The notes under the pieces were generated by a model. That model did not search any database. It saw only the letters and a list, made by a program, of their open reading frames with translations, and was not told the DNA's origin. From positions 19,974,607-20,038,606 of the forward strand of contig NC_026656.2 of the NCBI RefSeq assembly GCF_000004075.3: a stretch of DNA of 64,000 bases, read 5' to 3'. Source of the DNA: Cucumis sativus (taxonomy: Eukaryota > Streptophyta > Magnoliopsida > Cucurbitales > Cucurbitaceae). Position 1 is the first letter of the stretch. Every line of letters starts with the position of its first letter. Below are positions 44,601 to 57,377 of the stretch, piece by piece. Made by a program: the position numbers and the translations under genes.

Positions 44601-47600
44601 TATCAATAAAGTCAAGTAATAATCAAGAAATGGTTGTACTGAAGACAGCAAAATCTTTTTTAAAAAATTCTAATTATTTTGCCCTCAAACTATAAAGAGT
44701 AGAACATGTACAATTGGTAGTGGCCCACTGATCGAGATTAATGAACGATTTATGAAGTGTATTATATAACTTTAATGACATTAATAATTGCCTTACTTAG
44801 CCAGGCAAATTACTTCCCTAATATGCTACAAATTAGCATCAATAATACAACCCAAAAACAAAAACCCATTTCCGTTTACTTTAAACCCTTTTTCATTAGT
44901 CGAAACCGATTGGATCTCTACTTGTTGTCAATTAAACTATGCTTATGTAAGCAATAGTATTCTAAAGTCATCAAAGATAGAAGGATGATAATTAGTATTA
45001 TATATTCAGAAGAAAATTTGCATTATATCACAAAAATGTTTAGAAAAAAACCGTTTATCACACCTCTTTTCGTATATTGCAAATCTATTTTAGTAAGGTA
45101 AGTGATATAAAGTCTATTGATTATAATTTTAAATAATATGCATGTTTATATTATTATATTATTTTCCATTTGTAAAAGTTGGAGAATATCTATAATTAAG
45201 ACAATATCTCAATCACATTTGAACTTTTTCTTTCAGTACAAACCATCATTAAATTAATTAAACATAGATAGAGAATAAAGCAGATGTGTGGTATTGAGTG
45301 ACACGTGTTTTGTTTTACATATTTATTTAAGCCTCAAAGCATAGTATAAAGTTTATAACATTAAATTGATATAAATTGTGACGATCCCTAGAATCAAGTT
45401 CACGGGGCAAGACATGTTCTTATTGGAAATAGGTCCACTTCTTGGTTCACAACTTGACATCACCACACACACATATATATATTACTTTAATGTTTATTTG
45501 TAATAGATGCCTATCATTGCAAAAAGAAACATCAATTTTCAGATTCAAAATTAAGAGAAATAGTATATTTTAGCAATAGTTTAGTCATGATTTGATTTGT
45601 ATATATATATAAAATTCATGTTTAGATTCAATTTGTAATACCAAACTATTTAGTTATTGTAGCTTTTATCCTAACCCTTCTGTCATGATTTATGATCGCA
45701 TTATTTTCATCTCCTCTTTAACTTCTCATGCATTGTTAACACCCATCATGATTTACATTATAACATAATAAACAACCACTAAGCAAATTGTCAAAACAAA
45801 TCCATGAATACAAACAAATCTCTAAAATCAACACATTCGTGTACGTTAGGTCTAATGTGAACATGATTAAATTGTCATGGTGGGACATATATATTATCAT
45901 CATTAATTAAATGGTTTTTTTGTATAGTTCGAGTGAAGAAAGTGTGTATATATGTGTGTAGGACAAATAGAGGTGCATAGATGATACGGTGACAAGGACA
46001 ATACATGAGAGATGAAACATGGTGGGGTTTGTGGTTGTGGGGGCACAAATATTCACATACACAAAAACCTACATACAACGTCTCAAAAAGTGTTCAAGAA
46101 AAATTATCGATTAAACATTATTATTATGGTCTCCACGTCTTGAATTTATTCAATTTCAATTTTTAAACACAAAGTTTGATTATAATAACTATAATTCAAA
46201 TATATGTCCAATAAATATATAACTTAAAAGAACTTGTAAAAACTTTGAATATTATTATTCCATAGAATCCATGAGATACATGAAACTAAACTCATAATTT
46301 AATGAATAATATAACCCTTTGTACATGTTAGCTAGGATAGTACTAGAAAAGATTATTATAATGAATATGTGTATTTACCCTATCTGAAGGTCAAATAAAA
46401 AGGACCAACCTAAGGGGAAGTCGACCCTCATGCTTTCCATGAAAAGCTCTACTTTCAAACTGTACCTATGCATTATTGCATTGGGTTGCATTTTGTTTTG
46501 GAATTTGGAACCTCTCTTTCTTACAATTTTGATCTCATTTCAATATATATATATATGTATATATTCCCAAATCAAAACAAGGCACTACCCGACGAATTTC
46601 TTGCTTCTAGGGACCCCTTCATGATATGTCTCTTGCTAAGCTATAGAGAGAGAAAATAGTGGTTTTGAAGGCTTATAGAATTGTAGTTTACCCTCTCTCA
46701 ACATTATATAATAATATTGTGGGCTGCCCTTAAAAAACCACTTTTGGGAGACACACACTTTTGAGTTAGGGGAGAGAGGGGGGTTGTTGCTGTTGCTGTT
46801 GTTGTTTCTGTGCATGGAATGGATTGGGGATTTTGGAATGAGCTCTCGTGATATACACTCTCATATCTCTCCTTAATTTGTCTCTTTACTTAAATGCCCC
46901 CTTTTTCTTTCATACTAATTATCTCAAATAACTTCAATTGGATGCCTTACCTTCGGTAATTAATTAACCTTTTCTCTAATGGGGATTTTCTTTTTCTTTC
47001 ATACTTCCTCAAAACAAAAGCTTTTTAAATCTTTTCTTACCCTTACTAAGTTTTTTTTTGGATTATTTTTTTCTCTCTTCTCTTCTACTTATAGCTTTCT
47101 TTCTTTCTTTTCGTTTTTGTTCTCATTTTTACTTATTTGTTTCGTTCTTCTTTACTTTCTAGGTTTTGTCCTCTCCCTTTTTTTCATCTAGAAAAAATTA
47201 TATTTGTTGTATTTGATTGATGTGTATTACCAAATTAAAGGGGAGAAGAGAAGATTTTGTTTACTGATGATATACGTTGTTGCCACTGTGGTCAAAAGTT
47301 AATTACATGAAACATAAGGTAGTGTAGTCGATCCAATGTCAAAGATTAAAATACAGTGTCTTCGGTGTTAGAGAGAATTAAGTACTGTTGTGAGCGGCTA
47401 AAAAAACTTTTGTCAATAAGCTCGATGGCATATATTAGATACGTACAAAACAACAAGAACAGTAACTTATCCAGTACATAATGAATTTTTTTAAAAAAAT
47501 AAACTTAGTAACTTGACAAGTCGAAAAATAAAAATCCTTCGATTGATCCGTTTAAAGAATATAATAGTAAAAAAATAAATGATTTTTCATTTTTATATCA

Positions 47601-48936
47601 AATTAATTAGCTTAATATATACTGATTAATCAAAACATAGATGAACCATGGAAGACATTGATTAATAGAATACTCTTGAAAAAGACGTTAGACGACAACC
47701 GACAATGTTGATTATGTTTGGAGTTATTGTTTTTAGTAATTTGCTATAAACACTTCAATAATGTGTTAATCATGTAATAAAATTGATTGATTATTTAGGA
47801 TGATCTCAATTATTATGTAAAGGAAAGAATTAACAAAAGTAGGATATAGATGATTTGTGTTAGATTTAGGGTGTAAATTATAAATTATTGTGGACTATAG
47901 ATAGGGTCATCTCTTGTCTCCCCTTCCCCTCTTCACATGTGACCTCTCATATGATCATCTCTAACCCAATATCTAATAACTTTAATTACACACAATAGTA
48001 AAATTTAAACCATTTTTTATTTTTAGTTTTACTAATTTCATTTTCTTTAATTCAAAATGCCCATTTATAAATTTTAATAAATATCAATTTAGTTTGAAAA
48101 ATATATTACAATTTAATTTAAAATCATAAACCGAATTAAGGGACAAATTTTGTTCATAAATTATAAGGAATACGTTGTTACCTTATATTTGAGTTTGGCT
48201 TGAATATTCTTTTATATATTAGTTTATTTTTTTGGATTACTTTTCCTTCTTACAATAAATTATTGAACTTTTTTTTTTTTAATTAGAAAGCGATTACAAT
48301 GACTATTGATAGTGTAACCTTTCAACATTCAATGTAGTTGACATAAATCTAAAATGTCCATTAAAAAGAAAAACTAACTTGAAAAAATAAAATAATAAAC
48401 GTGGGTTGTTTTTTATAAAAATTTAATTCAATTATTCTAGTTGTATGCACATGTTTTGTTGTACTTGAAAAAAGTACTTTTTCTTTTACTCATTTGGTGA
48501 GAAGTATATATCAAAACACATTTTATGTATTCAAATAACCTCCTTAAGATAATTAATTAATAAAAAAGGCATTATATGGTAATTAAGGATGGCATAAATA
48601 TAGTACTTTAATTAATTGATCATAATAGCCTTTAGCCAATAAATTAAAGTAGCCATGAGTAGAGAGGTGTTACCCTCTAGTCTTGGTAAGTTTAATTTTA
48701 ATTTAATTAGAATTGGCATAGATTATTTTTGGTTCCAAACTTTGATATAAAAAGTTGAGATCCAAAGAGAAAAATAAGAATGAGATGAATTAGCTAATGT
48801 TATAGCATGTGAATATTAGATTCCTCTCTAGGGTTCTGTCTATGGTACTTTGATGCCATAACCATATGTCTTATTCTTAAAAGATAGATAGCTAATAGCT
48901 AATAGTAGAGTCCCTTTTACTCCAACTAAGTACTTC

Positions 48937-48960
48937 AATATATATATATATATATATATA
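48937..48960. repeat. AT dinucleotide microsatellite
   Basis: About 12 AT units; similar TA runs lie at about 37157-37178, 56671-56694 and 59872-59886. Confidence 0.85.
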
Positions 48961-50008
48961 ACTCCATTATCAGAAGAAATTATTGATAGGTAGCTTCAAA
49001 ATTTTAGGTTTTTGTACTCATTTTATTTTGGTTAGGTAAACAAGTGATATTGTTTTAAAATTCGCAATTTGATATTTAAAATAAGCCATTAAACATACGT
49101 ACAAGTTAGCTTTTTTTTTTTTTTTTTAAATTTTAAATTAATTAGTGTTTGTTAATTTTTATATTTCATAGAAAATTGGGGTGTAATTATTTTTATTCTG
49201 AGTGGATTAATTTTTTTTAAAAAAAAACCTTATTTATTTAAACTCTTTCACAAAAACTTTTTTTTTTTTTTTTCAGAATCTCCATAATGCATTTTAGACG
49301 AATAATTTTAGATTTCACCTTGAAAAAGAAAAATTGGAATAATGTTTAAAGAGTGTAGTTTCAAATATAGAAAAATGAACGAAAATATTTATAAAAATTT
49401 TAAATCATAATAAACTATTATAGTTATGGAAGATAGAACTTTTTAATGTTTGATAGATAGTATGGGGTTCCAGTGTGAGTCTTATTAGTTTTTTCAATAT
49501 GCGACTCTTAACATCTCAAACGTTTAACGGTTTTATTATTTAAAATAATTCATCATCGCGTTTAAATGATTTTCGAAATTGTGTTAAAATGTATTAGAGA
49601 AATAATAATAATTAAAAAAAAGAGAGACTTTTTTCCCTTTTACTTGACTTACATGATGATCTTGTTCTTCTCCTTTTTTTAAAAAAAATCAACCATTGTG
49701 TAATCAGTAGAAAAATGTGTATCCAAAAAGAAAAGTTCTTTTTTCTTTGGTTTTTCACTTTTCACCCATTGTAGGGTAAAAATGTCAATGTCTTGGCTTT
49801 AAGAGATTCTTTAACCCTTTTCATCCCATCCCTTTGTTCAACTCTTCCAAAACTCCCTCTTTTTTTGTTTACTTTGGAATGCTCAAACTGTACGGACCAG
49901 CACCCCCCTCTTTTTTCCTTTTAAACAACAACAATTATATATCAACCCTTTTTTTCCTTTTTCTTGTTTTCCTCTTTTGGTAAGAAATTTTTTTTTTGCA
50001 TAGCCGCC

Positions 50009-50155
50009 CTAACCCACCGACTGCCCGGCGATGAAAATTCCGGGGAGACACTGCAGATGTAATAGTGGCACACTACATTCATGAACAACAGACTTGACTT
50101 GATCGACAAGATGATCGATGTTGGCTTGATCGAATGTTATCTTCTCCTTCTTCCT
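50009..50155 (-). pseudogene. Coding-like orphan exon of unknown identity
   Basis: The minus strand has CTTGACAG, a good acceptor (AG at 50156-50157), followed by 48 sense codons and TAG. The stretch is markedly richer in GC than the flanks. It reads RKKEKITFDQANIDHLVDQV at the start and ends LPGIFIAGQSVG. I do not recognise the family. No upstream exon could be found on the minus strand between 50160 and 52780. It may be a last exon of a gene I failed to assemble, a gene relic, or chance. On the plus strand the same patch gives only a 17-codon ORF. Confidence 0.3.
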
Positions 50156-50539
50156 CTGTCAAGTTGTGTATCATAGTTTGTGTTAAAAGAAGAAGACTAT
50201 GTCTTGTAATTTAAACATGATATGCAAACACTTAATTTTGACTCATATATCATTTTGTAGTACAAAAGAAAAATAAGTAGTAATAATATTATATGTTTGT
50301 TTGCTTATCATTATACTGTAAACTTAAGTTGTTTTAGAATTCGAATATTTATAACATTGTCATTTTAAGTTATAAATTTTGAATTTTGTTGGAAGTTTTA
50401 AAAGATATTTGAAAGTTTAAACTTAAATGTTTTAATTTAACTGAGATAAAATTCTAAATGATTGAGTTAATAATACATATATGTAAACTTTCTACCATTT
50501 TTTAGTTTTTTAATTTTATTGATTTAGTTAAATATAAAA

Positions 50540-50740
50540 TTAAGAAAAATGGTAAAAAAAATAATAATTTTGACAAAATATTTACAACATATATCAAAAT
50601 TTCAAATTCTATCAATAATAAACACTCACATGCTTCTATCGGTGGTAATATAGACAGTAATAGAATCCAAAATTTTGCTATAATATATAAATATTTTAAT
50701 TTATTTTACTATATTTACAAACGTCGCTAAAATTAAATTT
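50540..50740. mobile_element. Decayed relic of small MULE-like family
   Basis: Contains AATATTTACAACATAT, TCTATCAATAATA, TCGGTGGTAATATAGACAGT and the end motif at 50693-50712. The order matches the copy near 62.6 kb. No coding capacity. Confidence 0.55.
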
Positions 50741-52793
50741 AGTGTTTAATAAGAAAAACATTAAATTATTAATTAAATCCAATTAGTAAATTTAAAGAGT
50801 TGGGTTAGATTTTTTCTTCTTCCTAAATAAAACTTTATACATATTTTAACCTATGTATTAAAATCAAATTCCATGCAATAACTCGTTGTGATTCCTATAA
50901 TTATATATTTAGTTGTTTGTGTTATTTTGGTGTTTAATTGTGATTCCTTTACTTTTTTGTTGTCTCGTGAAAACAACAAAATTAGCATTAAATGATACCA
51001 ATAATAATAATAATTTGGGGAAGAAATATTGGGCTAAAAACGAGTGGGTTTTTTTTCTTTTCTTCTTTTTATTTTTAAGTACGGTTAAAAAACAAGTTAA
51101 TGATTACAAAAGGTACAATAATTAAAGTTTAGGGTAAACAAAATTGCATTGTTTTTTGTTTGCATCTTAGGCCTTAATAAATAATATTATTTTTCCTATT
51201 TTTAGTACATTATGCCCATGTGGAGTAAGAATATAGAAAGAACAACAAACAACCCACCATAATCAAACTAGATCCATCTAAATTAATAATTTCAACAAAT
51301 TAGCATCTAATTATATAGTTTAATTCTTGGGGGGGGGGGGGAAAACTATACAAATAAGACAAAATATCTAAACACACAAAGGACAAAATCTTCAATTACC
51401 TGGTGTTCTCCACTTTGCTCTTTGGGTATTAATTTAATTTCGTAATTAATTAGCTACCTTTTTTTTTTTTAATGGATTCGTATTTTAGTATTTAAAAAGT
51501 ATTAATTTTGCCTTTTTATTTTATTGTATTTATTGCTTTGTTTAGTAAATTTAATTTGAGAGTTAGGTTAAAATGCATTCATTTTCAAAATCAAACACTA
51601 TAAAGAATAGGAAAGGGAATAGATGGTAGAAAACCGAAAGAGAACTAGAAGAAAGTTATAATATATAAGTTTAAAGATAATAGCAAGGTTGTTTCTCAAA
51701 ATTAATTAAAAATGCAATAGAGGAACGTATAAAAAAATAATAATTGAGGTTGGAAATGAAAATGGAAAGGAAAAAGTAGTGAAAATGTGATGAACATATG
51801 AAAAAAAACCCAATATTGATGAATAATTAGATTGATGGGGTTTGTAAAATTGATTGTATGGTTGAGGTGGGTCTCAGTTTCTGTTCACCCTCTGTTTATG
51901 TTATGTCCTTCTGACCTCTTCTCATTCGATGGCAGTCATTTTTCCAAAATTACTTTGACTGCTCCTCCACACACACACACCCAAGATTCCTACTTCATTT
52001 TTTTAAAAAATTTAAAAACTATTTTTCTTTAATTATTAGAAAAGTTTCCAAAAAATACCAAAAAAAATAATTAGGATAATAAAATTCATATTAATTGCAT
52101 TTTCAAAATTGTAAAAATAACAAATTTAAAAATAGATTACTATCATATTTGTCAATTTTGCAATATAAAAATAATGTGTCATCTAATGCCGTTTTTCTAA
52201 TTATATTAACCCCTATTATTATTTAAAAACATTATTTTAAACTGCTAAAGTTAAAAAACAAAAATTAGTAAGAAGTTGAGATATACGTTGTTTTTACGAG
52301 AATATTAGAAAGAAAAGGTGATTTCAATAATTTTAAGCACGACTCAGAAAATTGCATTCAAAAGGAAGAAAAATTGAACATTTAATTAGCAAAATTTATC
52401 AAAGCATATCTAGTCCATGAGAGTCTATCAGGACAGAAGTAGCTTTATCAAAACGAATCCAAATTGGCATTAAGTTTGTATCAAATAAGTAAAAATAAAA
52501 CTTAAATCATATTTTGGATAGATTTTTAAACTTTCAATTTTGTATTTATTAGATATCTCCGACTAAAGAAATGTCCAAACATTTTAGGAAGTGTTTGTAA
52601 CACTCAAAAGTGACTTATAATAATACGAGGATTATAAGAGTTCATGATTAATTAACATGAAAATGAAATTTTAATTTGATTAACCATTAAATTTAGAAGA
52701 AGAAGAATATTTATTTTATTATAGAGTGGTAGTACTGAATTAGAAAAAGAAAAGTTGTAATTTAAAAGTGTATTAAGCCTTTGAAAATGTGCC

Positions 52794-52805
52794 CTATATA
52801 TATAA
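52794..52805 (+). promoter_or_regulatory. TATA box of the bHLH gene
   Basis: CTATATATATAA lies 50-60 bases before the chosen start codon. With plant TATA-to-start spacing of about 30 bases, transcription would begin near 52830. This leaves a leader of only about 25 bases and excludes the in-frame ATGs at 52781 and 52808. Confidence 0.55.
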
Positions 52806-52855
52806 TCATGGGGGCAGAACCGCCATTAGAGAGTGAGAGAAAGCTTGAGAGAGAG

Positions 52856-54400
52856 ATGGAGCTCGACGAACATGTCTTCTTAGAGGAGTTAATGGCTCTA
52901 CGAAGAGATCCAAATTGGGAAGCCATTCCAAACGAAATTACCGATCTCTGCTCAAATGCTTGGCCATTCGATTACTGTTTCGATCAGAATACTCTTAGTT
53001 TTCCCCCAAATTCTTCCTCCCAACCTCTATCCACCCACAATCTCCACGAATTTTACAATCCTTTGCCAAATGAGTTCTCAGTACCACAAATTCCTGATTC
53101 CGCCTTTACGGCCATGGAAGTAGCAGCAGCAGCAGCTGTAGCCGCCGCGCCTCTGACATTTCAGCCAGAGCATCCGAATGTAGAGCGAGAAGAAGAGGAG
53201 GAAGAGGAGGAGGAGCAATTAGGTTTTCTAGCGGATGAGATTCAGAATATGGAAGCAGTTCAAGTTGAATCGATTTGTAAAATGGAGCCGAATCAATCTC
53301 CGGAAGAACTCCAGGTTTTCAACATCGGAACATGCTCCTCCTCCTCCTCCTTGGAACGAAAGAACAGAGCGAAGAAATTGCAAGGGCAACCGTCGAAGAA
53401 TCTGATGGCGGAGAGAAGGAGAAGGAAGCGTTTGAACGATCGACTGTCAATGCTCAGATCTATCGTTCCAAAGATCAGTAAGGTAAGAATTAGAATCCAT
53501 GTGAACCTTGAAATTGAAAGGTGAATAAAGGTAAAATGATCTCTGTGGCTGATTTTTATACGAACAGATGGATAGAACAGCGATTTTGGCAGATGCGATT
53601 GAGTATATGAAAGAATTGCTGGAGAAGATCGGGAATCTGCAAAATGAAGTGGAAGGATCAAATTCGAGGATGAATTCGTTGAAGAACACAAAACCGAGTG
53701 AATTCGTAGTGAGAAATACACCAAAAGTAATGAAATCAAAACTATATTTTCTTTCTTTCGTTGAATTTCAGATTCGTTAGCGTACTATTATTATTATTAA
53801 GAAAGAATGAAACCAATGATGAGAAACTGATTAAGAACCAAAAATTGGGAGAACAGTTTGAAGTGGAAAGCAGAGATGGAGAGACGAGAATCGAGATATG
53901 TTGTGGGGGAAAACCAGGATTGGTATTATCAACGGTGAATACGATTGAAGCATTGGGGCTCGAGATTCAACAATGTGTTATTAGCTGCTTCAACGACTTC
54001 GCATTGCAAGCCACTTGCTCTTCTCAGGTAATTTTACCTTTTCTTTTTTTCTTAGAGGATAAAATAATTTATTTTCTTTTTACCTTAAAATATTTATTTT
54101 ATTTTTTAGATCCTAAAATTTACTTTTTCTTTTCCTGTTAGTTAAATAGTTACCCTCAAGATCCTTCTTCTTCTTCCTTTCTTTCATTAACAAAATAGTC
54201 CATTAACAAATGCCACAAGCTTAGGGTAGTATACACTAGATTTCATATAATTAATTAATTGATTATGAAAAATTCAAACATAACATTAGAATATATGGAA
54301 ATGGAAATAGGAAATGAAGCAGAGAACAAGAGAAGTGGAGGCAGAAGAATTGAAGGAAGCATTATTTAGGAATGCAGGTTATGGAGGAAGCTGCTTGTAG
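52856..54400 (+). CDS. bHLH transcription factor of the bHLH93/ICE group, 348 residues
   Basis: DNA-binding regulator of the plant bHLH group that includes bHLH93, bHLH61 and ICE1/SCREAM. Exons: 52856-53482, 53568-53726, 53857-54027 and 54311-54400, GT-AG, phase 0. The basic region [20 protein letters not shown] (181-200) is followed by RSIVPKISK, then [18 protein letters not shown] in exon 2, split exactly at the SK|MDR joint typical of this group. The C-terminal ACT-like domain (FEVESRD..., [25 protein letters not shown]) lies in exon 3, and the end [12 protein letters not shown] matches bHLH93. An Ala tract (about 90-99) and nine consecutive Glu (112-120) come from GCA and GAG repeats. In-frame ATGs at 52781 and 52808 could extend the protein, but [17 protein letters not shown] at 52856 matches family N-termini. 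Confidence 0.94.
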
Positions 54401-55589
54401 ATTTTTCTTTTTCATTGAAAAGAAATGAAAAGAAAAGAAAGAATTTGTGGTAATTTTCTTAATTAGTAATCAAATCTCTGTATTTTAACGAGGTTTCCAA
54501 TTTTCTCACATCCCCAACCCCTCTTTTCTTTATTAAATTCAAATGGAGGAATTCATTTCAATTTCCTACCCTTTTTTCTTTTTTGATAATACTTTTAGTT
54601 CTTTTCCCACACTATCTATATTACTCACATAAAAAAAATTAAAATATTTTAAAAACTCGAAATGCACAGATATAGAGGGGATATTCAATCCAAACATCTT
54701 AAGGATAGTTTGGTGAATCATAATGGAATGATGTTATACATCGTGATGTAATACGTTTACAAAACGTATGTTTGGGTTAAGCGCTCTAGATCTAACTTAT
54801 AATATAAAATTCATTTCACTTGGATAATTTTATTTTAATGATATAAGTTAACATTTGTTGTCATTGTTTTCACGCTTTACGATTTCTTGCATTTTTCATT
54901 ACAAATTTTGATTATTGTATAGATAGAAAACTAAACCTTAATGTCATGTCTATGGTCATTGAGTTAAGTTTACCTTCTTTAATTTCTCTACCTTCCTTCC
55001 TGAGAAAGAAGTGGTAGATTTTTCTTGAAAATATTCACAGTTGGAAATATTTATTTTATTTTACTTATGTTTCATTCAACCAATTTCTTAATGCTTAAAC
55101 ATTTTCTTGAAGTTTTTGTTTTTGATGATAGGTAGGATGAAATCCAACTTCTTATCTCGAAATCAATAATATACTACAAACAACATCACTTGAAATATGT
55201 ACTGTCATTGCTATTAATTTGTTATCATTATTATTTGAAGTTTTAGAAATAAAATTATTTTTTAATGGGAAAAAACTCATAAAGTTCTACAACTTTTTTG
55301 TTGTTGTAAAAAGATAGTTTGTGCCATTTTGAGCTTTTAAATTGTCCCTCTCAGTTGCATTATTGTAAATATGGATGAAAGAAAGCAGTAAAGTTTTTTT
55401 TTTTTTTTTTTGCATATTTCATTTCATAAACTAAGACGTTAATAATTAATTAATTAATCAACGCCAAAAGTGAGAGTTTAGTCACCTTCTTCGTGATAAA
55501 TTTAAAGGTTGATTTTGTAACAAACAGATATCCTATGCCAATAGTGAATAACCTATTTGGCATAAAATATTAAATATATAGCAATTTTT
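54401..55589. other. 3' flank of the bHLH gene, no further gene
   Basis: bHLH 3' UTR, then AT-rich DNA. A short candidate inverted pair, CCAAACAT at about 54692 and ATGTTTGG at about 54768, encloses an 85-bp MITE-like segment. A T run lies at 55396-55411. Confidence 0.6.
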
Positions 55590-57235
55590 TAAATAATTTG
55601 TAAATATAGCAAATTTTGTATTCTTTTTTAAACTATTTCAAAATTACCCTTAGTTTAAAAGAAATCTCCACAATTTTCTCTTTTTTCACAATTTTCTCTC
55701 ATTCTCTACTATTTTCTCCATTTTTCATCTTCACAGTCGTTTTATCCATTCTCCATATTCACCGTCTTTTTCTCCCTTCTCCATCTTTACCATTGTTTCT
55801 TCTCCATCTTCTTTGTGATTTTCTCCTATTTTAAGATCATTTATTCTCTCCACGATTTTCTTCCATTTCACTTTGATATTCTTTTAGATGTGATTCTTCC
55901 CTAAAATTTTACTTCATCCAATTTTTACAATTTGATTTAATTTCATCACTTGATTTTGTTCAATTCAACTGATTTTACCAATATTTTTATATTTAAAAAT
56001 GTGTTTAATTTCACTTGTATTGTACTTCATTAGTTTGAGGATTCATAGAAATTGAGCATATTAAGAATTTTTCTTTAACTTCTACAATTTCATGTTAAAA
56101 GAAATTGAAATTTTTTTTCCTAAAAATATTGATGAATACAAGTTAGTACTGATAGACTATTAGTTGGATTAGTTAGTATGAGCATAGTGATGTTAGTTTA
56201 TCATTGATAGACCTATATCCTAGTGCAACACTAATATTCTAAGTTATCATAATAGTAGTCTATCAATGATAGACTCATATCCTAGTCCATCACTAATAGT
56301 AGTCTATCAATGATAGACTCTTATCATAGTCCATAAGTGATATTAGTCTATTAATGATAGACTCCTATCTTAGTTCATCACTAAGAGTAGTCTATCAATG
56401 ATAGACTCGTATCCTAGATCATCACTGATATTAAACCATATCCTAGACCATCACTAATATCCTAAGTTATCACTAATAGTAGTATATCAATAATATATAT
56501 GTATCCTAGTCCATCACTGATAGTAGTCTATCAATGATAGATCTGTATCCTAGTCCATCACTGATAGTAGTCTATCAATAATAGACTCGTATCCTAGGCC
56601 ATCACTAATATTAGTCAATCAATGATATAATTTATCTTTTATAATGCTATGAGTGTAACACTAGGATGATAAACTATATATATATATATATATACATTCA
56701 GAAGTATGATTAATCAATGTTATGAGTGTAATACTACCTCTATTTCCACACATTTTTAAATATAAAAATACTAGTAAAATCAACTGAATTGAAAAAAATC
56801 AACATAGAGCGATGAAATTAAATCAAATTGTAAAAATTAAATGAAGTAAAATTTTAGAGAATAATCACATCTAAAGAAATATCAAAGTGAGATGGAAGAA
56901 AATTGCGAGAAGAAATGATCTTAAAATATGAGAAAATCACAAAGAAGATAAAGAAGAAACGATGGTGAAGATGGAGAATGGAGAAAACGGTGAAGATGAA
57001 AAATGGAGATAATCGTGGAGAATGAGAGAAAATTGTGAAGAACATTGTAGAGAAAAAGAAAATCGGAATATGAAGAAAAAGAAGAAAGTGAAAAATGGAA
57101 GACAATACGTAAAGTGTATTTGGGGGTATTTTCGTCTTTTACCCTTAAATTCAATTAAAATTTGTGGTACTTTCCTATTCTTTTAAAGATTTGGTATGTC
57201 TTTAATTAATTTGTTGTAATTTGTTATATTCATAG
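55590..57235. mobile_element. Foldback, MULE-like non-autonomous element
   Basis: Two long inverted arms (about 55640-56003 and 56748-57115) read nearly as reverse complements. Both contain, on opposite strands, TCTTTGTGATTTTCTC, ATTTTAAGATCATTT, TTTTAGATGTGATT-like and TATTTTTATATTTAAAAATG segments. The loop holds a 44-bp tandem array. The outer left end has AATTTGTAAATATAGCAAA, typical of cucurbit elements I associate with Mutator-like TIRs. No transposase frame is seen; arm ORFs (such as 55616-55834 and 56854-57154) are low-complexity reading of the repeat. Exact ends and target duplication are undetermined. Confidence 0.8.
56196..56625. repeat. 44-bp tandem array in the loop of the foldback element
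   Basis: About nine units. The landmark GTC of GTCTATCAATGATAGAC-type sequence falls at 56258, 56302, 56346 and 56390, and again at 56526, 56570 and 56614, each 44 bases apart. One unit near 56434-56482 is deleted or shifted. Each unit has the near-palindrome TCTATCAATGATAGA followed by TATCCTAGTCCATCACT. Confidence 0.9.
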
Positions 57236-57377
57236 TCACCCCTATAATCAAAGGGCTCAACCATATATTTTGCATCAAATACGTTTCGGCCCAATTCATC
57301 TTTACTGGGCTTGGGTTTTCGACCCATAACTGCTTTGAGCCCGTCCATGACACCACTACCCCTGGTCAACGTCGATA

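Larger units (their letters stand above)
41608..52780. other. 11-kb gene-poor tract upstream of the bHLH gene
   Basis: About 41608-41870 is the pyrimidine-rich leader of the PB1 gene on the minus strand. Beyond that no gene with recognisable domains was found. ORFs such as 42151-42474 and 46979-47191 are AT-rich and low-complexity. Notable contents: GGGCTTGGGCTTGG/GGCCCA motifs near 43400-43470, a MULE-like relic at 50540-50740, a coding-like patch at 50009-50155, an AT microsatellite at 48937-48960, a 13-G run at 51329-51341, and (TTGCTG)-type repeats near 46785-46805. Distal bHLH promoter elements may lie here. Confidence 0.6.

Noticed and set aside
46400..46880. Possible microRNA precursor in a GC-richer stretch
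   Set aside because: I compared it with the common plant microRNA families from memory and saw no match, and no clear long stem by eye.
46979..47191. Phe-rich 70-residue ORF
   Set aside because: Product of a T/C-rich tract; composition alone explains it.
55616..57154. ORFs on both strands in the foldback arms
   Set aside because: They mirror each other because the arms are inverted repeats. They are Phe/Ser-rich and show no transposase motifs.
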